From Microvirga aerophila (GTDB lineage: Bacteria; Pseudomonadota; Alphaproteobacteria; Rhizobiales; Beijerinckiaceae), in the NCBI RefSeq assembly GCF_003332305.1, contig NZ_QOIO01000006.1, positions 1 through 64,000 of the forward strand: 64,000 nt of DNA. The letters are read 5' to 3'. A model generated the notes under the pieces. That model did not search any database. It was given only the letters and a program-made list of their open reading frames with translations, and was not told where the DNA came from. A program made the position numbers and the translations under genes. Positions 35,953-45,818 of the stretch are shown one piece after another (positions within the stretch are counted from its first letter, which is position 1; each line of letters opens with the position of its first letter).

Positions 35953-35973
35953 TATGTCAGCATTACTGACATA
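35953..35973. promoter_or_regulatory. Perfect inverted repeat upstream of the oxidoreductase gene
   Basis: TATGTCAG and CTGACATA form a perfect eight-base inverted repeat with a five-base spacer, 66 bases before the indolepyruvate oxidoreductase ATG. It is in a locally AT-rich stretch that probably contains the promoter, so it looks like an operator for a dimeric regulator. The regulator is unknown. Confidence 0.5.
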
Positions 35974-36038
35974 AATCGTAACAGAACAAGACCGGACCAA
36001 CCGGCAATGGGGCGAGGGCTCCAAGGAGGAAACGGGCA

Positions 36039-39000
36039 ATGGCCAATAGCCATGTAGCGCTCCGTGACGTTACGCTCGACGACAAATACGATCTGACCAA
36101 GGATCGCGTCTTCATTACCGGGACGCAGGCGGTCATCCGCATGCTGATGATGCAGCGTGAGCGGGACCGGCTGGCGGGCCTGAACACGGCCGGCTACGTG
36201 TCCGGTTACCGTGGCTCGCCGCTGGGCGGCCTGGACCAGAACCTCTGGCGAGCCAAGAAGTGGCTCGAAGCCTCGAACATCGTCTTCCAGCCGGGACTCA
36301 ACGAGGAGCTGGCGGCGACCTCCGTCTGGGGCTCGCAGCAGGCTGAGATTCGCGGCGACGGCAAGTACGACGGCGTTTTCGGCATGTGGTACGGCAAGGG
36401 CCCGGGCGTCGACCGCTCGGGCGACGTGTTCCGTCACGCCAACATGGCCGGCTCGTCCAAGCATGGCGGCGTGCTCGCCCTCATGGGCGACGACCACACG
36501 GCGGAATCCTCCACCGTGGCGCACCAGTCCGAATTCCACTTCGTCGACGTCATGATTCCGATCCTGAACCCGGCGGGCGTGCAGGAAATTCTCGATTACG
36601 GTCTTTACGGCTACGCCATGAGCCGCTTCTGCGGCACCTGGGTGGCGTTCAAATGCGTGAAGGAGAACATCGAGTCGACGGCGTCCGTCGACGGTTCGCT
36701 CGACCGCGTGAAGATCATCATGCCGGACGACTTCCTGATGCCGCCCGGCGGCCTCAATATCCGGCCGCGCGACGGCGTGCTGGACCAGGAAGCGCGCCTC
36801 CAGGACTACAAGCGCGACGCCATGATGGCGTTCGTGCGCGCCAACAACCTCAACCGCATCATCCTGTCGGGCGGACGTAATCCGAAAATCGGCGTCATTA
36901 CGGTGGGCAAGTCCTATCTCGACGTGCGCCAGGCGATGGACGAGCTCGGTCTCGACGAGGTCAAGGCCAACGACATGGGCATTCGCCTCTACAAGGTCGC
37001 GTGCCCCTGGCCGCTCTCGCAGCGTGAATTGCTGCAGTTCGCCGAAGGCCTCGACATGATCATTGTGGTCGAGGAGAAGCGCTCGCTTATCGAGGTGCAG
37101 GTACGCGAGGAGCTATACGGCTCCGCCAACCAGCCGATCTGTATCGGCAAGAAGGACGAGAGCGGCAACTGGCTCTTTCCCGTCAAGGGCGCGCTCGATC
37201 CCAACGACATCGCCATCGTGATCGGCGAGCGGCTTCTCAAGTACCACAACAACGACGACCTGCGGGGCCGAATCGCACGCCTGCGCCATGCGCAGGAAGT
37301 GCTGGCCCTCACCAATGACGTCGCGACCCGCGTACCGCATTTCTGCTCCGGCTGCCCGCACAATTCCTCCACCAAGGTGCCGGAGGGCATGCGCGCCTAT
37401 GCGGGCATCGGCTGTCACTACATGGTCCAGTGGATGGACCGGGAGACCGACGGCTTTACCCAGATGGGCGGCGAAGGCGCGAACTGGATCGGCGAATCCC
37501 CGTTCTCCAACCGCGGCCACGTGTTCCAGAACCTGGGCGACGGCACCTACAACCATTCGGGCGTGCTGGCGCTGCGCTGGTCGGTCGATACCAAGACCAA
37601 CGTCACCTACAAGATCCTCTACAACGACGCCGTCGCTATGACGGGCGGCCAGAAGCATGAAGGCGGGCTGACCGTCGACATGATCGCCCGTCAGGTGCGG
37701 GAGGAGGGCGTTGAGCGCATCGCGCTCGTGACCGACGAGCCGGACAAGTATCCAAAATCCATCCGCTGGCCGTCCGGCATGACGATCCACCACCGCGACG
37801 ACCTCGACGCCGTGCAGCGCGAGCTTGCTGGAATCCCTGGTGTCACGGTGATGATCTACGATCAGACCTGCGCCTCCGAAAAACGCCGTCGCCGCAAACG
37901 CGGCGAGTTCCCGGATCCGGACAAGCGCGTCATCATCAACGATCTCGTGTGCGAAGCCTGCGGTGATTGCTCGGTGCAGTCGAACTGCGTCGCCGTGCAG
38001 CCGGTGCCGACGGAGTTCGGCCGCAAGCGCCAGATCGACCAGTCCAACTGCAACAAGGACTTCTCCTGCGTGAAGGGCTTCTGCCCGTCCTTCGTGACCG
38101 TGCACGGGGGCAAGATCAAAAAGGCGGTGCCGGCTACGGGCTCCATGGACGGCGCGCTGTTCCGGCCGCTGCCGGATCCGGTCATCCCGGCGATCGATCG
38201 CACCTTCAACGTGATCGTGACGGGCGTCGGCGGCACGGGCGTCGTGACCATCGGGGCAATCCTCGGCATGGCGGCGCATCTTGAGGGCAAGGGACTGGGC
38301 ATGATCGACATGGCCGGCCTCGCCCAGAAGGGCGGCGCGGTCTACAGCCACGTGCGGCTTGCCAACTCGCAGGACGACATCCACGCCATCCGCGTGACGG
38401 CGGAAGCCGCGCACCTGGTTCTCGGCTGCGATCTCGTGGTGACCGGCACCAAGAAGGTGCTGGCTTCGGTCAAGAAGGGCCAGACCGCGATGGTGGTGAA
38501 CACCGCCGAGGTCATGCCCGGCGAGTTCACGCGCAACGCCGATTTCTCGTTGCCGACCGAGCGCCTGAAGCGCGCCATCACGTCGGCGGCAGGCCAGGAG
38601 GGCGCTGCCTTCGTGGATGCGACGACCATTGCCACGACGCTTCTGGGCAATGCCATCGCGGCCAATATGTTCACCCTGGGCTATGCCTATCAGACCGGTC
38701 ATGTGCCGTTGACGGCGGCTGCCATCGAGAAGGCCATCGAACTCAACGGCGAGGCCGTGAAGATGAACCTCGCGGCCTTCACCTGGGGCCGCCGCGCGGC
38801 CGCCGGATCGGATGTCGTGGCGAAGCTTGTTGACGACATCAAGGGGCCTGCCGACGAGTTCAAGATCTCTGAAACTCTTGACGAGGTCATCGACCGGCGC
38901 GTTTCGTTCCTCACCGGTTACCAGAGCAAGGCTTACGCCAAGCGCTATCGCCGCCAGGTCGAGCAGGTTCGCGCCTTGGAAGACAAGGTCGTGCCGGGCT

Positions 39001-39539
39001 CCACGGCCTTGACGGACGCGGTCGCCCGCTCGCTCTTCAAGCTCATGGCCTACAAGGACGAGTACGAGGTGGCCCGTCTCTACACGGACGGACATTTCGA
39101 GCGTCAGGTCGCATCCACGTTCGAGGGCGAGAACCTGCGTTACGAGTTCCATCTCGCGCCGCCGCTCATGGCCCGCAAGGACCCGACGACGGGCGTCCCG
39201 CGCAAGATGAGCTTCGGGCCCTGGATGATGAAGGCCTTCCGGGTGCTGGCGCCGCTACGCATCCTGCGCGGCACGCCGCTCGACGTGTTCGGCTATACCC
39301 ACGAGCGCAAGACCGAGCGTCAGCTCATCCGCGACTTCGAGGCGCTCATTGGCGAGATCATGGAAAAGCTCACGCCAGCCAATCACGCGACGGCCGTGGG
39401 ACTTGCCAACATCCCGCAGAAGATCCGCGGCTTCGGCCATATCAAGGAGCGGAACCTCACGACCGCCAAGGCCGAGGAGGCGGAGCTGCTGGCCCGCTTC
39501 CGCGAGCCGGAGCAGCCGCTGCCGCTCGCGGCGGAGTGA
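36039..39539 (+). CDS. Fused indolepyruvate ferredoxin oxidoreductase
   Basis: A 1166-residue protein that joins IorA- and IorB-like parts. In order: a 2-oxoacid:ferredoxin oxidoreductase pyrimidine-binding region at the N-terminus, a TPP-binding part (GGEGANWIGESPF, HNSGV-like NHSGVLALRW, about 470-550), a cysteine cluster (CEACGDC, then CNKDFSC and FCPS, about 645-690) that can hold Fe-S, and the gamma domain GVGGTGVVTIGAIL (about 728-741). It oxidatively decarboxylates aryl-pyruvates to aryl-acetyl-CoA during aromatic amino acid breakdown. The single-chain form is common in alphaproteobacteria. Confidence 0.9.
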   Translation: MANSHVALRDVTLDDKYDLTKDRVFITGTQAVIRMLMMQRERDRLAGLNTAGYVSGYRGSPLGGLDQNLWRAKKWLEASNIVFQPGLNEELAATSVWGSQQAEIRGDGKYDGVFGMWYGKGPGVDRSGDVFRHANMAGSSKHGGVLALMGDDHTAESSTVAHQSEFHFVDVMIPILNPAGVQEILDYGLYGYAMSRFCGTWVAFKCVKENIESTASVDGSLDRVKIIMPDDFLMPPGGLNIRPRDGVLDQEARLQDYKRDAMMAFVRANNLNRIILSGGRNPKIGVITVGKSYLDVRQAMDELGLDEVKANDMGIRLYKVACPWPLSQRELLQFAEGLDMIIVVEEKRSLIEVQVREELYGSANQPICIGKKDESGNWLFPVKGALDPNDIAIVIGERLLKYHNNDDLRGRIARLRHAQEVLALTNDVATRVPHFCSGCPHNSSTKVPEGMRAYAGIGCHYMVQWMDRETDGFTQMGGEGANWIGESPFSNRGHVFQNLGDGTYNHSGVLALRWSVDTKTNVTYKILYNDAVAMTGGQKHEGGLTVDMIARQVREEGVERIALVTDEPDKYPKSIRWPSGMTIHHRDDLDAVQRELAGIPGVTVMIYDQTCASEKRRRRKRGEFPDPDKRVIINDLVCEACGDCSVQSNCVAVQPVPTEFGRKRQIDQSNCNKDFSCVKGFCPSFVTVHGGKIKKAVPATGSMDGALFRPLPDPVIPAIDRTFNVIVTGVGGTGVVTIGAILGMAAHLEGKGLGMIDMAGLAQKGGAVYSHVRLANSQDDIHAIRVTAEAAHLVLGCDLVVTGTKKVLASVKKGQTAMVVNTAEVMPGEFTRNADFSLPTERLKRAITSAAGQEGAAFVDATTIATTLLGNAIAANMFTLGYAYQTGHVPLTAAAIEKAIELNGEAVKMNLAAFTWGRRAAAGSDVVAKLVDDIKGPADEFKISETLDEVIDRRVSFLTGYQSKAYAKRYRRQVEQVRALEDKVVPGSTALTDAVARSLFKLMAYKDEYEVARLYTDGHFERQVASTFEGENLRYEFHLAPPLMARKDPTTGVPRKMSFGPWMMKAFRVLAPLRILRGTPLDVFGYTHERKTERQLIRDFEALIGEIMEKLTPANHATAVGLANIPQKIRGFGHIKERNLTTAKAEEAELLARFREPEQPLPLAAE

Positions 39540-39608
39540 ACTCCGATCAAGCGTTGTCCCAGACGCCGCACGGCGATCTGAGATCGTTTGCCGAGATGAG
39601 CACCTGTT

Positions 39609-39774
39609 CCCTCCCCCTTGTGGGGAGGGTGGCCGCGTCAGCGGTCGGGTGGGGGTGGTATGACTGGGTGAAAGGCGGTGAGGTAAAGCTGTAGCGGCCT
39701 CGCGCTTCCATCATCGAGCATCGAGTTCTGACTTTCCGACCCCCACCCTCGATCCCTCCCCGCAAGGGGGAGGA
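39609..39774. repeat. Pair of inverted GC-rich intergenic repeats
   Basis: A hairpin unit at 39609-39657 (CCCTCCCCCTTGTGGGGAGGG and the following GGTCGGGTGGGGGT) faces a related inverted unit at 39737-39774 (CCCCCACCC, then CCTCCCCGCAAGGGGGAGG). Such units are frequent between genes in Hyphomicrobiales. They fill the gap between the convergent oxidoreductase and ung genes and may act as a terminator. The first unit begins about 70 bases past the oxidoreductase stop. Confidence 0.7.
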
Positions 39775-39799
39775 AAGAACGCGCGCGTTTCACGATTTC

Positions 39800-40504
39800 C
39801 TAATCCAGCCGCCAATCGACCGGCTCCAGGCCCTTTTCCACCAACCACGCATTGGCGCGGCTAAAAGGTCTTGTCCCCTTGAAGTCGTTGAGCCGGTTGA
39901 GCGGGGAGGGGTGGCCGGCTTCCAGCACCAGATGCTTGCTCCGGTCGATGAGGATTGCTCGTTTTCTCGCCGGCGCGCCCCAGAGTAGGAATGCGACGGC
40001 GGGCTGTTTTTCCGAGACCGCCGCGACGGCCTGATCGACGAGTTCCGACCAGCCGAATTTCAGATGCGCACCGGACTTGCCGGCCTCGACTGTCAGGGCC
40101 GTGTTGAGCAGCAGGACGCCCTGTTTGGCCCAGTTGCTGAGATCGCCTGTCTTCGGCATCGGCTGCCCGAGATCCTGCGCCATCTCGGCCAGGATCGTCC
40201 GTAAGGAGGCAGGCAGGCGGCGCGCGCCCTGATACGAGAACGCGAGGCCATGCGCATCGCCCGGCGTCGGATAGGGGTCTTGTCCGAGGATGACCGCCTT
40301 CACCTGGTCGAGAGGCGTGAGCAGGAGCGCGTTGAAGACCGCGTCCGGCGGCGGGAGAACCTGGGCCCCGGTTTCAATGACATCATCGACCCGGGCGGTG
40401 ACCTGATCGGCTGCGCCATCGTTGAAAAAGGGCAGTTCGCGCCATCCGGCGGCCCGAGGCTCGGCGCGAAAGGCCGCGAGGGCCTGGGTGACGGGACCTG
40501 TCAT
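39800..40504 (-). CDS. ung: Uracil-DNA glycosylase
   Basis: A 234-residue family 1 uracil-DNA glycosylase that removes uracil from DNA in base excision repair. The water-activating motif VILGQDPYPTPGDAHGLAFS and the C-terminal HPSPLN loop are intact, as is LLLNTALTVE. The ATG at 40504 gives a family-typical length; the longer frame to 40576 adds an unrelated N-terminus. Confidence 0.95.
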   Translation of the reverse strand: MTGPVTQALAAFRAEPRAAGWRELPFFNDGAADQVTARVDDVIETGAQVLPPPDAVFNALLLTPLDQVKAVILGQDPYPTPGDAHGLAFSYQGARRLPASLRTILAEMAQDLGQPMPKTGDLSNWAKQGVLLLNTALTVEAGKSGAHLKFGWSELVDQAVAAVSEKQPAVAFLLWGAPARKRAILIDRSKHLVLEAGHPSPLNRLNDFKGTRPFSRANAWLVEKGLEPVDWRLD

Positions 40505-40674
40505 CGGTTGGGATACCCTTGGTAGAGGCCTGTTCTCCAGGCTGATGACGACAATAATTGCCCTGAATCCCGGCACATAGGGCCGTCGACAGGGAGTTTC
40601 TTCTGTGACACGTTGCCGGTCCAGGTTTTGTGCCGTTCATCAGTGAACCAAACCCGACATGAGGACAATCGACG

Positions 40675-42183
40675 ATGCTTCCCAGCCGCTCTTTCGCCAC
40701 CTTCCGCGCTGGCTTCCTAGGACTTTCCCTGCTCATGTCGGGCACCGCGCTCGCTCAGGAGGCCGTCACGATCCGGTTCGTCCAGACCAATGATATCGAC
40801 CGGATGGGGGCTGAGAAGGGCCGCGGCGGCTTTGCCCGGCTGGCCACCGTCGTCAAGGAAGAGCGCGCCAAGGGGAACGCCTTCTTCATTCATGCGGGCG
40901 ACACGATCTCTCCCTCGCTCCTGTCGGGTTTCGACAAGGGCGCGCATGTCATCGACATCCTCAACAAGATGGGCGTTGACGCCATGACGCCCGGCAACCA
41001 CGAGTTTGACTTGGGGCCTGAGGCCTTCCGGGCCCGCATGGCCGAGGCGAAGTTCGACGTGCTGGCCACCAACATCGTGGACGGCAACGGCCTTCCGGCC
41101 AACACGAAGCCGGAGAAGATCATCGAGGTGCAGGGCGTGAAGATCGGCTTCTTCGGCCTTACCACCGAGGATACTCCCATTGCGTCGAGCCCCGGCAGCA
41201 TCAAGTTCTCGTCCACCATCGACACGGCCCGCAGCAAGGCGAAGGACCTGCGCTCCAAGGGCGCCGACATCGTGGTGGCCATCGCGCACACGCCGCTTGA
41301 AGTCGACATGATCATTGCCCGCTCAGCCGGCATCGACGTGATCATCGGCGGCCATGACGAGCATCTGCTGGCCTTCTACGACGGCAAGGTCACGCTCACG
41401 GAATCCGAGTCCCAGGGCAATTACGTCGTGGTCACCGAACTCGCCGTCACGAAGGCCACGAAGGACGGCAAGACCACCGTATCTTGGACGCCGAATTTCC
41501 GCATCGTCGATAGCGCCACCGTGAAGCCCGATCCCGAGATCGAGGCGGTGGTCATGGGCTATGAGGACAAGCTGTCCAAGGAGCTCGACGTGGAGATCGG
41601 CGTGACCGAAACGCCGCTCGACAGCCGCCGCGCCACCGTGCGCGGAGGCGAGGCCGCCATGGGCAACCTCGTGGCGGACGCACTCAAGGCGGCGGTGGGC
41701 GCTGACGTGGCCATCACCAACGGTGGCGGGTTGCGGGCCGACAAGCAGTACCAGGCCGGCCAGAAGCTGACCCGCCGCGACTTCCAGTCCGAGATGCCCT
41801 TCGGCAACACCACCGTTCTCATCGAGATCACCGGCGCAAAGCTGAAGGATGCGCTGGAGAATGGCGTGAGCCAGGTGCGCGAGCTGGGCGGTCGCTTCCC
41901 GCAGGTCTCGGGCCTTCTGGTCGAAGTGGACACGAAGGAGCCGGTCGGCAGCCGGGTGAAGTCCGTCAAGGTCAACGGCGAGCCGCTCGATCCGGCCAAG
42001 ACCTACAAGCTCGCCACCAACGACTTCATGGCCCGCGGCGGCGACGGCTATCGCGCCTTCGCGGAATCCAAGCAGCTCGTCGACGTCTCCGCCAGCCAGC
42101 TCATGGCCACGCAGGTAATCGATTACGTTGCGAAAGCCGGAAAGGTCGCCCCAAAGGTCGAAGGGCGCATCGTCCTGCGCTGA
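40675..42183 (+). CDS. 5'-nucleotidase/metallophosphatase (UshA-like)
   Basis: A 502-residue periplasmic enzyme with a signal peptide (about 1-27). The metallophosphatase domain has HAGDTIS, GNHEFD, AHTPLEVD and GGHDEH; the C-terminal 5'-nucleotidase domain has NGGGLRAD and ARGGDGY. It would hydrolyse nucleotides or UDP-sugars. The first metal motif is QTNDIDRMG, with Asp where UshA has the His of DxH, so metal coordination may differ. It has its own terminator. Confidence 0.88.
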   Translation: MLPSRSFATFRAGFLGLSLLMSGTALAQEAVTIRFVQTNDIDRMGAEKGRGGFARLATVVKEERAKGNAFFIHAGDTISPSLLSGFDKGAHVIDILNKMGVDAMTPGNHEFDLGPEAFRARMAEAKFDVLATNIVDGNGLPANTKPEKIIEVQGVKIGFFGLTTEDTPIASSPGSIKFSSTIDTARSKAKDLRSKGADIVVAIAHTPLEVDMIIARSAGIDVIIGGHDEHLLAFYDGKVTLTESESQGNYVVVTELAVTKATKDGKTTVSWTPNFRIVDSATVKPDPEIEAVVMGYEDKLSKELDVEIGVTETPLDSRRATVRGGEAAMGNLVADALKAAVGADVAITNGGGLRADKQYQAGQKLTRRDFQSEMPFGNTTVLIEITGAKLKDALENGVSQVRELGGRFPQVSGLLVEVDTKEPVGSRVKSVKVNGEPLDPAKTYKLATNDFMARGGDGYRAFAESKQLVDVSASQLMATQVIDYVAKAGKVAPKVEGRIVLR

Positions 42184-42253
42184 CCGGGGCATCGAAGGCT
42201 GAGCGCTGTGACCTTGCGGCGCATACAGCTTCGCCCGACGACACGGTAGGCCT

Positions 42254-42287
42254 GAAGCCGGAGCGGAAAGTCTCCGGCTTCTTTTTT
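42254..42287 (+). terminator. Rho-independent terminator of the 5'-nucleotidase gene
   Basis: A perfect ten-pair stem GAAGCCGGAG/CTCCGGCTTC with an eight-base loop is followed by six T residues. It is the cleanest intrinsic terminator after a gene in this window. Confidence 0.92.
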
Positions 42288-42354
42288 GGAGTTCAAGGGC
42301 AACCTTCGCTGTGCCATGCTGGAGGCGGTTCCTATAAGCTAAAGCGACGTCCCA

Positions 42355-44571
42355 TTGCAGAGTACAGCGCGGTCGGCCCCTTCAGACTGGTCCCTCAAAC
42401 GGCAGAGCCGATCTCTTTCACGGGGTCGCATCACGTTGATCATGGGCCTGTTCGGCGTCGCGTTCATCTTTCTGACGTTCGGCTACATTGCCTGGGAGCA
42501 GCGCAATCGCCTGATCGAGCAGAACGCAGACGATAACAGGAGCAACGCCTTCTTCATGGCGGATCATGTCGCCAGGCTCTTCGAGATCTCGGATCTGGCG
42601 CTCAAGCAGACCGCCGCTCTGGTGGCGGACGAGAGCTGGTACACGATCGAGCCGTCACGTCCCCTGTGGGAGCAGCTGCGCGCGATCAAGCAGGCGCTGC
42701 CCTACATCGACGACATCTGGCTCAATGATGCGGCCGGACGGCTGCGGATGACGTCGGGTCAATTTCCGACGCCCGAATCCAACGTGGCCGACCGGGATGC
42801 GTTCAGTGCACAGGCGCAGGCAGACCAAGGCCTGTTCGTGGGCGCGCCGATCCTCGGGCGCGTTACGAAACAGCCGACCTTCATGATCAGCCGGCGGCTT
42901 CAGTATCCGATCGGCTCGTTCCGGGGCATCGTGTCGGTGACCGTATCGTTGAACTACTTCAATCGGTACTGGGAGCGGCTGCGCTTGCCCAAGGGCAGCA
43001 GGGTGACCCTGCTGCGCGCCGATTCGACGGTTCTCGCCCAGCACCCGCCGCCAGCCGACGGCCTGTCCTTCATCCCTGGCGACAAGGCCGATTTCGACAG
43101 GGCGCTTGCGTCGGATTCCGTGGCCGGCACCTACTCTTATGAAAGCCAAGGCCAAGAACGCATCGGCTCTTACCATCGGGTCGGCGAAGCTCCACTCTAC
43201 ATTCGCGTCAGCATGCCGGCCGATGCCTATTGGAATCCCTGGATTGCCCAGACGAAACTCTACGGGGCGTTCGCCCTGATCGCCCTTCTGGCGCTTCTGA
43301 GCCTGACCACGCTCGCGTCGCAGCAGTTTCGGGAGCAGGCTGCCGGCGCGGCCCGCCTGGAGAAGGAGGTGCAGGCCCGCACCACGGCCCTGCAGGCGGA
43401 GACGAACGCCCTCGAAGTCCTCAACCGGACAGGCTCCGTGCTGTCGGCCGAACTCGATCTCGACCGGGTGGTCCAGAGCATCACGGATGCAGGCGTCGAG
43501 TTGACGGGCGCACAGTTCGGGGCGCTGTTCTACAATGTGGTCAGCAAGGAAGCCGAGAGTTACACCCTCTACGCCCTCTCCGGCGTGGCGCGGGAGGCGT
43601 TCTCCAAGTTCCCCATGCCGCGCAACACGAAGGTCTTCGCGCCCACCTTCGAGGGTGCGGGAGTGATTCGGTCCGACGACATCACGAAGGATCCGCGATA
43701 CGGGCACAACGAGCCTCACAATGGCATGCCCGAGGGTCACCTGCCCGTGCGAAGCTATCTGGCCATTCCGGTGATCTCCCGGACCGGGGAGGTCTATGGA
43801 GGGCTGTTCTTCGGCCACGAGGAACCCGGTATTTTTAACGAAAGATCCGAGCGGCTCATGGTTGGCCTAGCGGCCCAGGCGGCGATCGCCATCGATAACG
43901 GGCGGCTTTATCAAGCGGCGCAGCATGAAATCGAAGAGCGCAAGCAGGCGCAGACCCAGCAATCGCTTCTGATCCGCGAGCTTCACCACCGGGTGAAGAA
44001 CACGCTCGCGACCGTGCAGGCGGTGGTGGGCGCCACCGCGCGCTCTACCTCCAACATCGACGAGTTCTACGAAGCCTTCGTGGGGCGCATCATCTCCCTT
44101 GCCAACACCCATTCCCTCCTGACCGAAGCCGTGTGGCAGACCGCGTCCTTACGCGAGATCCTGGAAAAGGAGCTCAGCCCCTACAACGACCACAAGGGCG
44201 AGCGTATCACCCTGGAAGGCCCCGCCGTCGAGCTGCCCTCCGAGGCGGCCGTTCCCATCGGCATGGCGATCCATGAGCTGACCACCAACGCGGCCAAGTA
44301 TGGGGCCCTGTCGGCGAGCACCGGGCGGGTCGCCATTCGGTGGTCGTCGGAGCCCGAGGAGGGGGGCGTCCGCCTCCGGCTGACCTGGGATGAAAGTGGC
44401 GGGCCCGAGGTGACGCAGCCCAAGAGGCAGGGCTTCGGCTCGCGCCTTCTGCACCGCGTGCTGACAACGCAACTCAGCGCCAAGGTCGAGATGGATTTCC
44501 GGTCGACGGGCCTGCATGTCTCGATCGACGCGCCTCTCAGGCAGGCGGCCCTCCTGGACCCGGCGGCCTGA
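42355..44571 (+). CDS. HWE-family sensor histidine kinase with Cache and GAF domains
   Basis: A 738-residue membrane kinase. TM1 is at about 30-45, an extracytoplasmic Cache-type sensor at 46-295, TM2 at 303-323, a coiled coil, a GAF domain at about 365-520, and an HWE/HisKA_2 kinase core from about 540. The phospho-acceptor His is in RELHHRVKNTLATVQ, and the N-box is HELTTNAAKYGALS. The start is TTG; a GGAGG lies rather far upstream, so the start is tentative. No response regulator is adjacent, as is common for HWE kinases. Confidence 0.88.
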   Translation: MQSTARSAPSDWSLKRQSRSLSRGRITLIMGLFGVAFIFLTFGYIAWEQRNRLIEQNADDNRSNAFFMADHVARLFEISDLALKQTAALVADESWYTIEPSRPLWEQLRAIKQALPYIDDIWLNDAAGRLRMTSGQFPTPESNVADRDAFSAQAQADQGLFVGAPILGRVTKQPTFMISRRLQYPIGSFRGIVSVTVSLNYFNRYWERLRLPKGSRVTLLRADSTVLAQHPPPADGLSFIPGDKADFDRALASDSVAGTYSYESQGQERIGSYHRVGEAPLYIRVSMPADAYWNPWIAQTKLYGAFALIALLALLSLTTLASQQFREQAAGAARLEKEVQARTTALQAETNALEVLNRTGSVLSAELDLDRVVQSITDAGVELTGAQFGALFYNVVSKEAESYTLYALSGVAREAFSKFPMPRNTKVFAPTFEGAGVIRSDDITKDPRYGHNEPHNGMPEGHLPVRSYLAIPVISRTGEVYGGLFFGHEEPGIFNERSERLMVGLAAQAAIAIDNGRLYQAAQHEIEERKQAQTQQSLLIRELHHRVKNTLATVQAVVGATARSTSNIDEFYEAFVGRIISLANTHSLLTEAVWQTASLREILEKELSPYNDHKGERITLEGPAVELPSEAAVPIGMAIHELTTNAAKYGALSASTGRVAIRWSSEPEEGGVRLRLTWDESGGPEVTQPKRQGFGSRLLHRVLTTQLSAKVEMDFRSTGLHVSIDAPLRQAALLDPAA

Positions 44572-44690
44572 CCGAGTTGTAAATTTCCACCGGCGTGACA
44601 CGCCATCACGTTGGCTGAACCGCCCGAACCTCCTATTTAGGATCGATCAAAAGTGCGGAGCCTTGTCCCAGGGCCGCCAAGGAATCTTCC

Positions 44691-45752
44691 ATGAACGAAA
44701 CAGTCAAGCTGGCCGATCTTCGCCAGGGCGTGCGTCCGGTGGATCATCCGGCGATAAAAACCGGTCGGATCGGCGTGCTGCTTCTCAACCTCGGAACGCC
44801 CGAGGGCACCAGCTATTGGCCGATGCGCCGCTACCTGAAGGAGTTCCTCTCCGACCGGCGCGTGATCGAGACCCCGCGCCTGCTCTGGTGGCCGATCCTC
44901 AACCTGATCATCCTGACCAAGCGGCCGGGCCCTAAGGGGCGCGATTACGCGAGCATCTGGAACAACGAGCGCGACGAGGGGCCGCTCAAGACCATCACCC
45001 GCGCCCAGGCGGAGGACCTGGCGGATCACCTGAGGGGAATCGCTGGCGACAAGGTCACGGTCGATTGGGCCATGCGCTACGGCAAGCCGGAGATCCGGAG
45101 CCGCATCCAGGCCCTGCTCGATCAGGGGTGCGACCGCATCCTCCTCGTGCCGCTTTATCCGCAATACGCGGCCGCGACCTCGGCGACGGCCTGCGACCAT
45201 GCCTTCCGGGCTCTCATGGAGATGCGCTGGCAGCCGACCGTGCGCGTCTCGCCGCCCTACCACGACGACCCGGTCTATATCGACGCGGTGGTCAATTCTA
45301 TGAAGCAGAGCTTGGAGAAACTGACCTTCGAGCCGGAGGTCATTCTCGTGTCGTTCCACGGGGTGCCGAAGGAATACCTTCTGAAAGGCGACCCCTATCA
45401 CTGCCAGTGCGTGAAGACCTGGCGGTTGATGCGGGAGAAATTCGGCTGGTCGGCGGATAAGTTCCGCATGAGCTTCCAGTCCCGGTTCGGCAAGGCCGAA
45501 TGGCTCCAGCCCTATACGGACAAGACGGTGCAGGCCTTGGCCGAGAGCGGCGTAAAGCGCATGGCCGTCGTGGCTCCAGGCTTCTCGGCCGACTGCCTCG
45601 AGACCCTGGAGGAGCTCGACGTGGAGAACCGCGAGATCTTCATGCATCACGGGGGCGAGCAGTTCGCCTATCTGCCATGTCTCAACGACAGCCAAGACGG
45701 AATGCAGGTGATCCGTCACGTCGTGGAGCGGGAGCTCCAGGGCTGGCTCTAG
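44691..45752 (+). CDS. hemH: Ferrochelatase
   Basis: A 353-residue enzyme that inserts Fe(II) into protoporphyrin IX in the last step of haem synthesis. The N-terminal LLNLGTPEGTSYWPMRRYLKEFLSD is typical. The iron-site His is in LVSFHGVPKEYLL, the acidic helix is in the C-terminal half (ETLEELDVENREIF), and YLPCLND follows near the end. It is membrane-associated. It stands alone with a 66-base gap to the next gene. Confidence 0.94.
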   Translation: MNETVKLADLRQGVRPVDHPAIKTGRIGVLLLNLGTPEGTSYWPMRRYLKEFLSDRRVIETPRLLWWPILNLIILTKRPGPKGRDYASIWNNERDEGPLKTITRAQAEDLADHLRGIAGDKVTVDWAMRYGKPEIRSRIQALLDQGCDRILLVPLYPQYAAATSATACDHAFRALMEMRWQPTVRVSPPYHDDPVYIDAVVNSMKQSLEKLTFEPEVILVSFHGVPKEYLLKGDPYHCQCVKTWRLMREKFGWSADKFRMSFQSRFGKAEWLQPYTDKTVQALAESGVKRMAVVAPGFSADCLETLEELDVENREIFMHHGGEQFAYLPCLNDSQDGMQVIRHVVERELQGWL

Positions 45753-45818
45753 GCGGCCTTGAAGGATTGGGATAAAGCTTAGCCTTGTGCAACACAGTCT
45801 CGTTGCAGGGAGGCCCCA

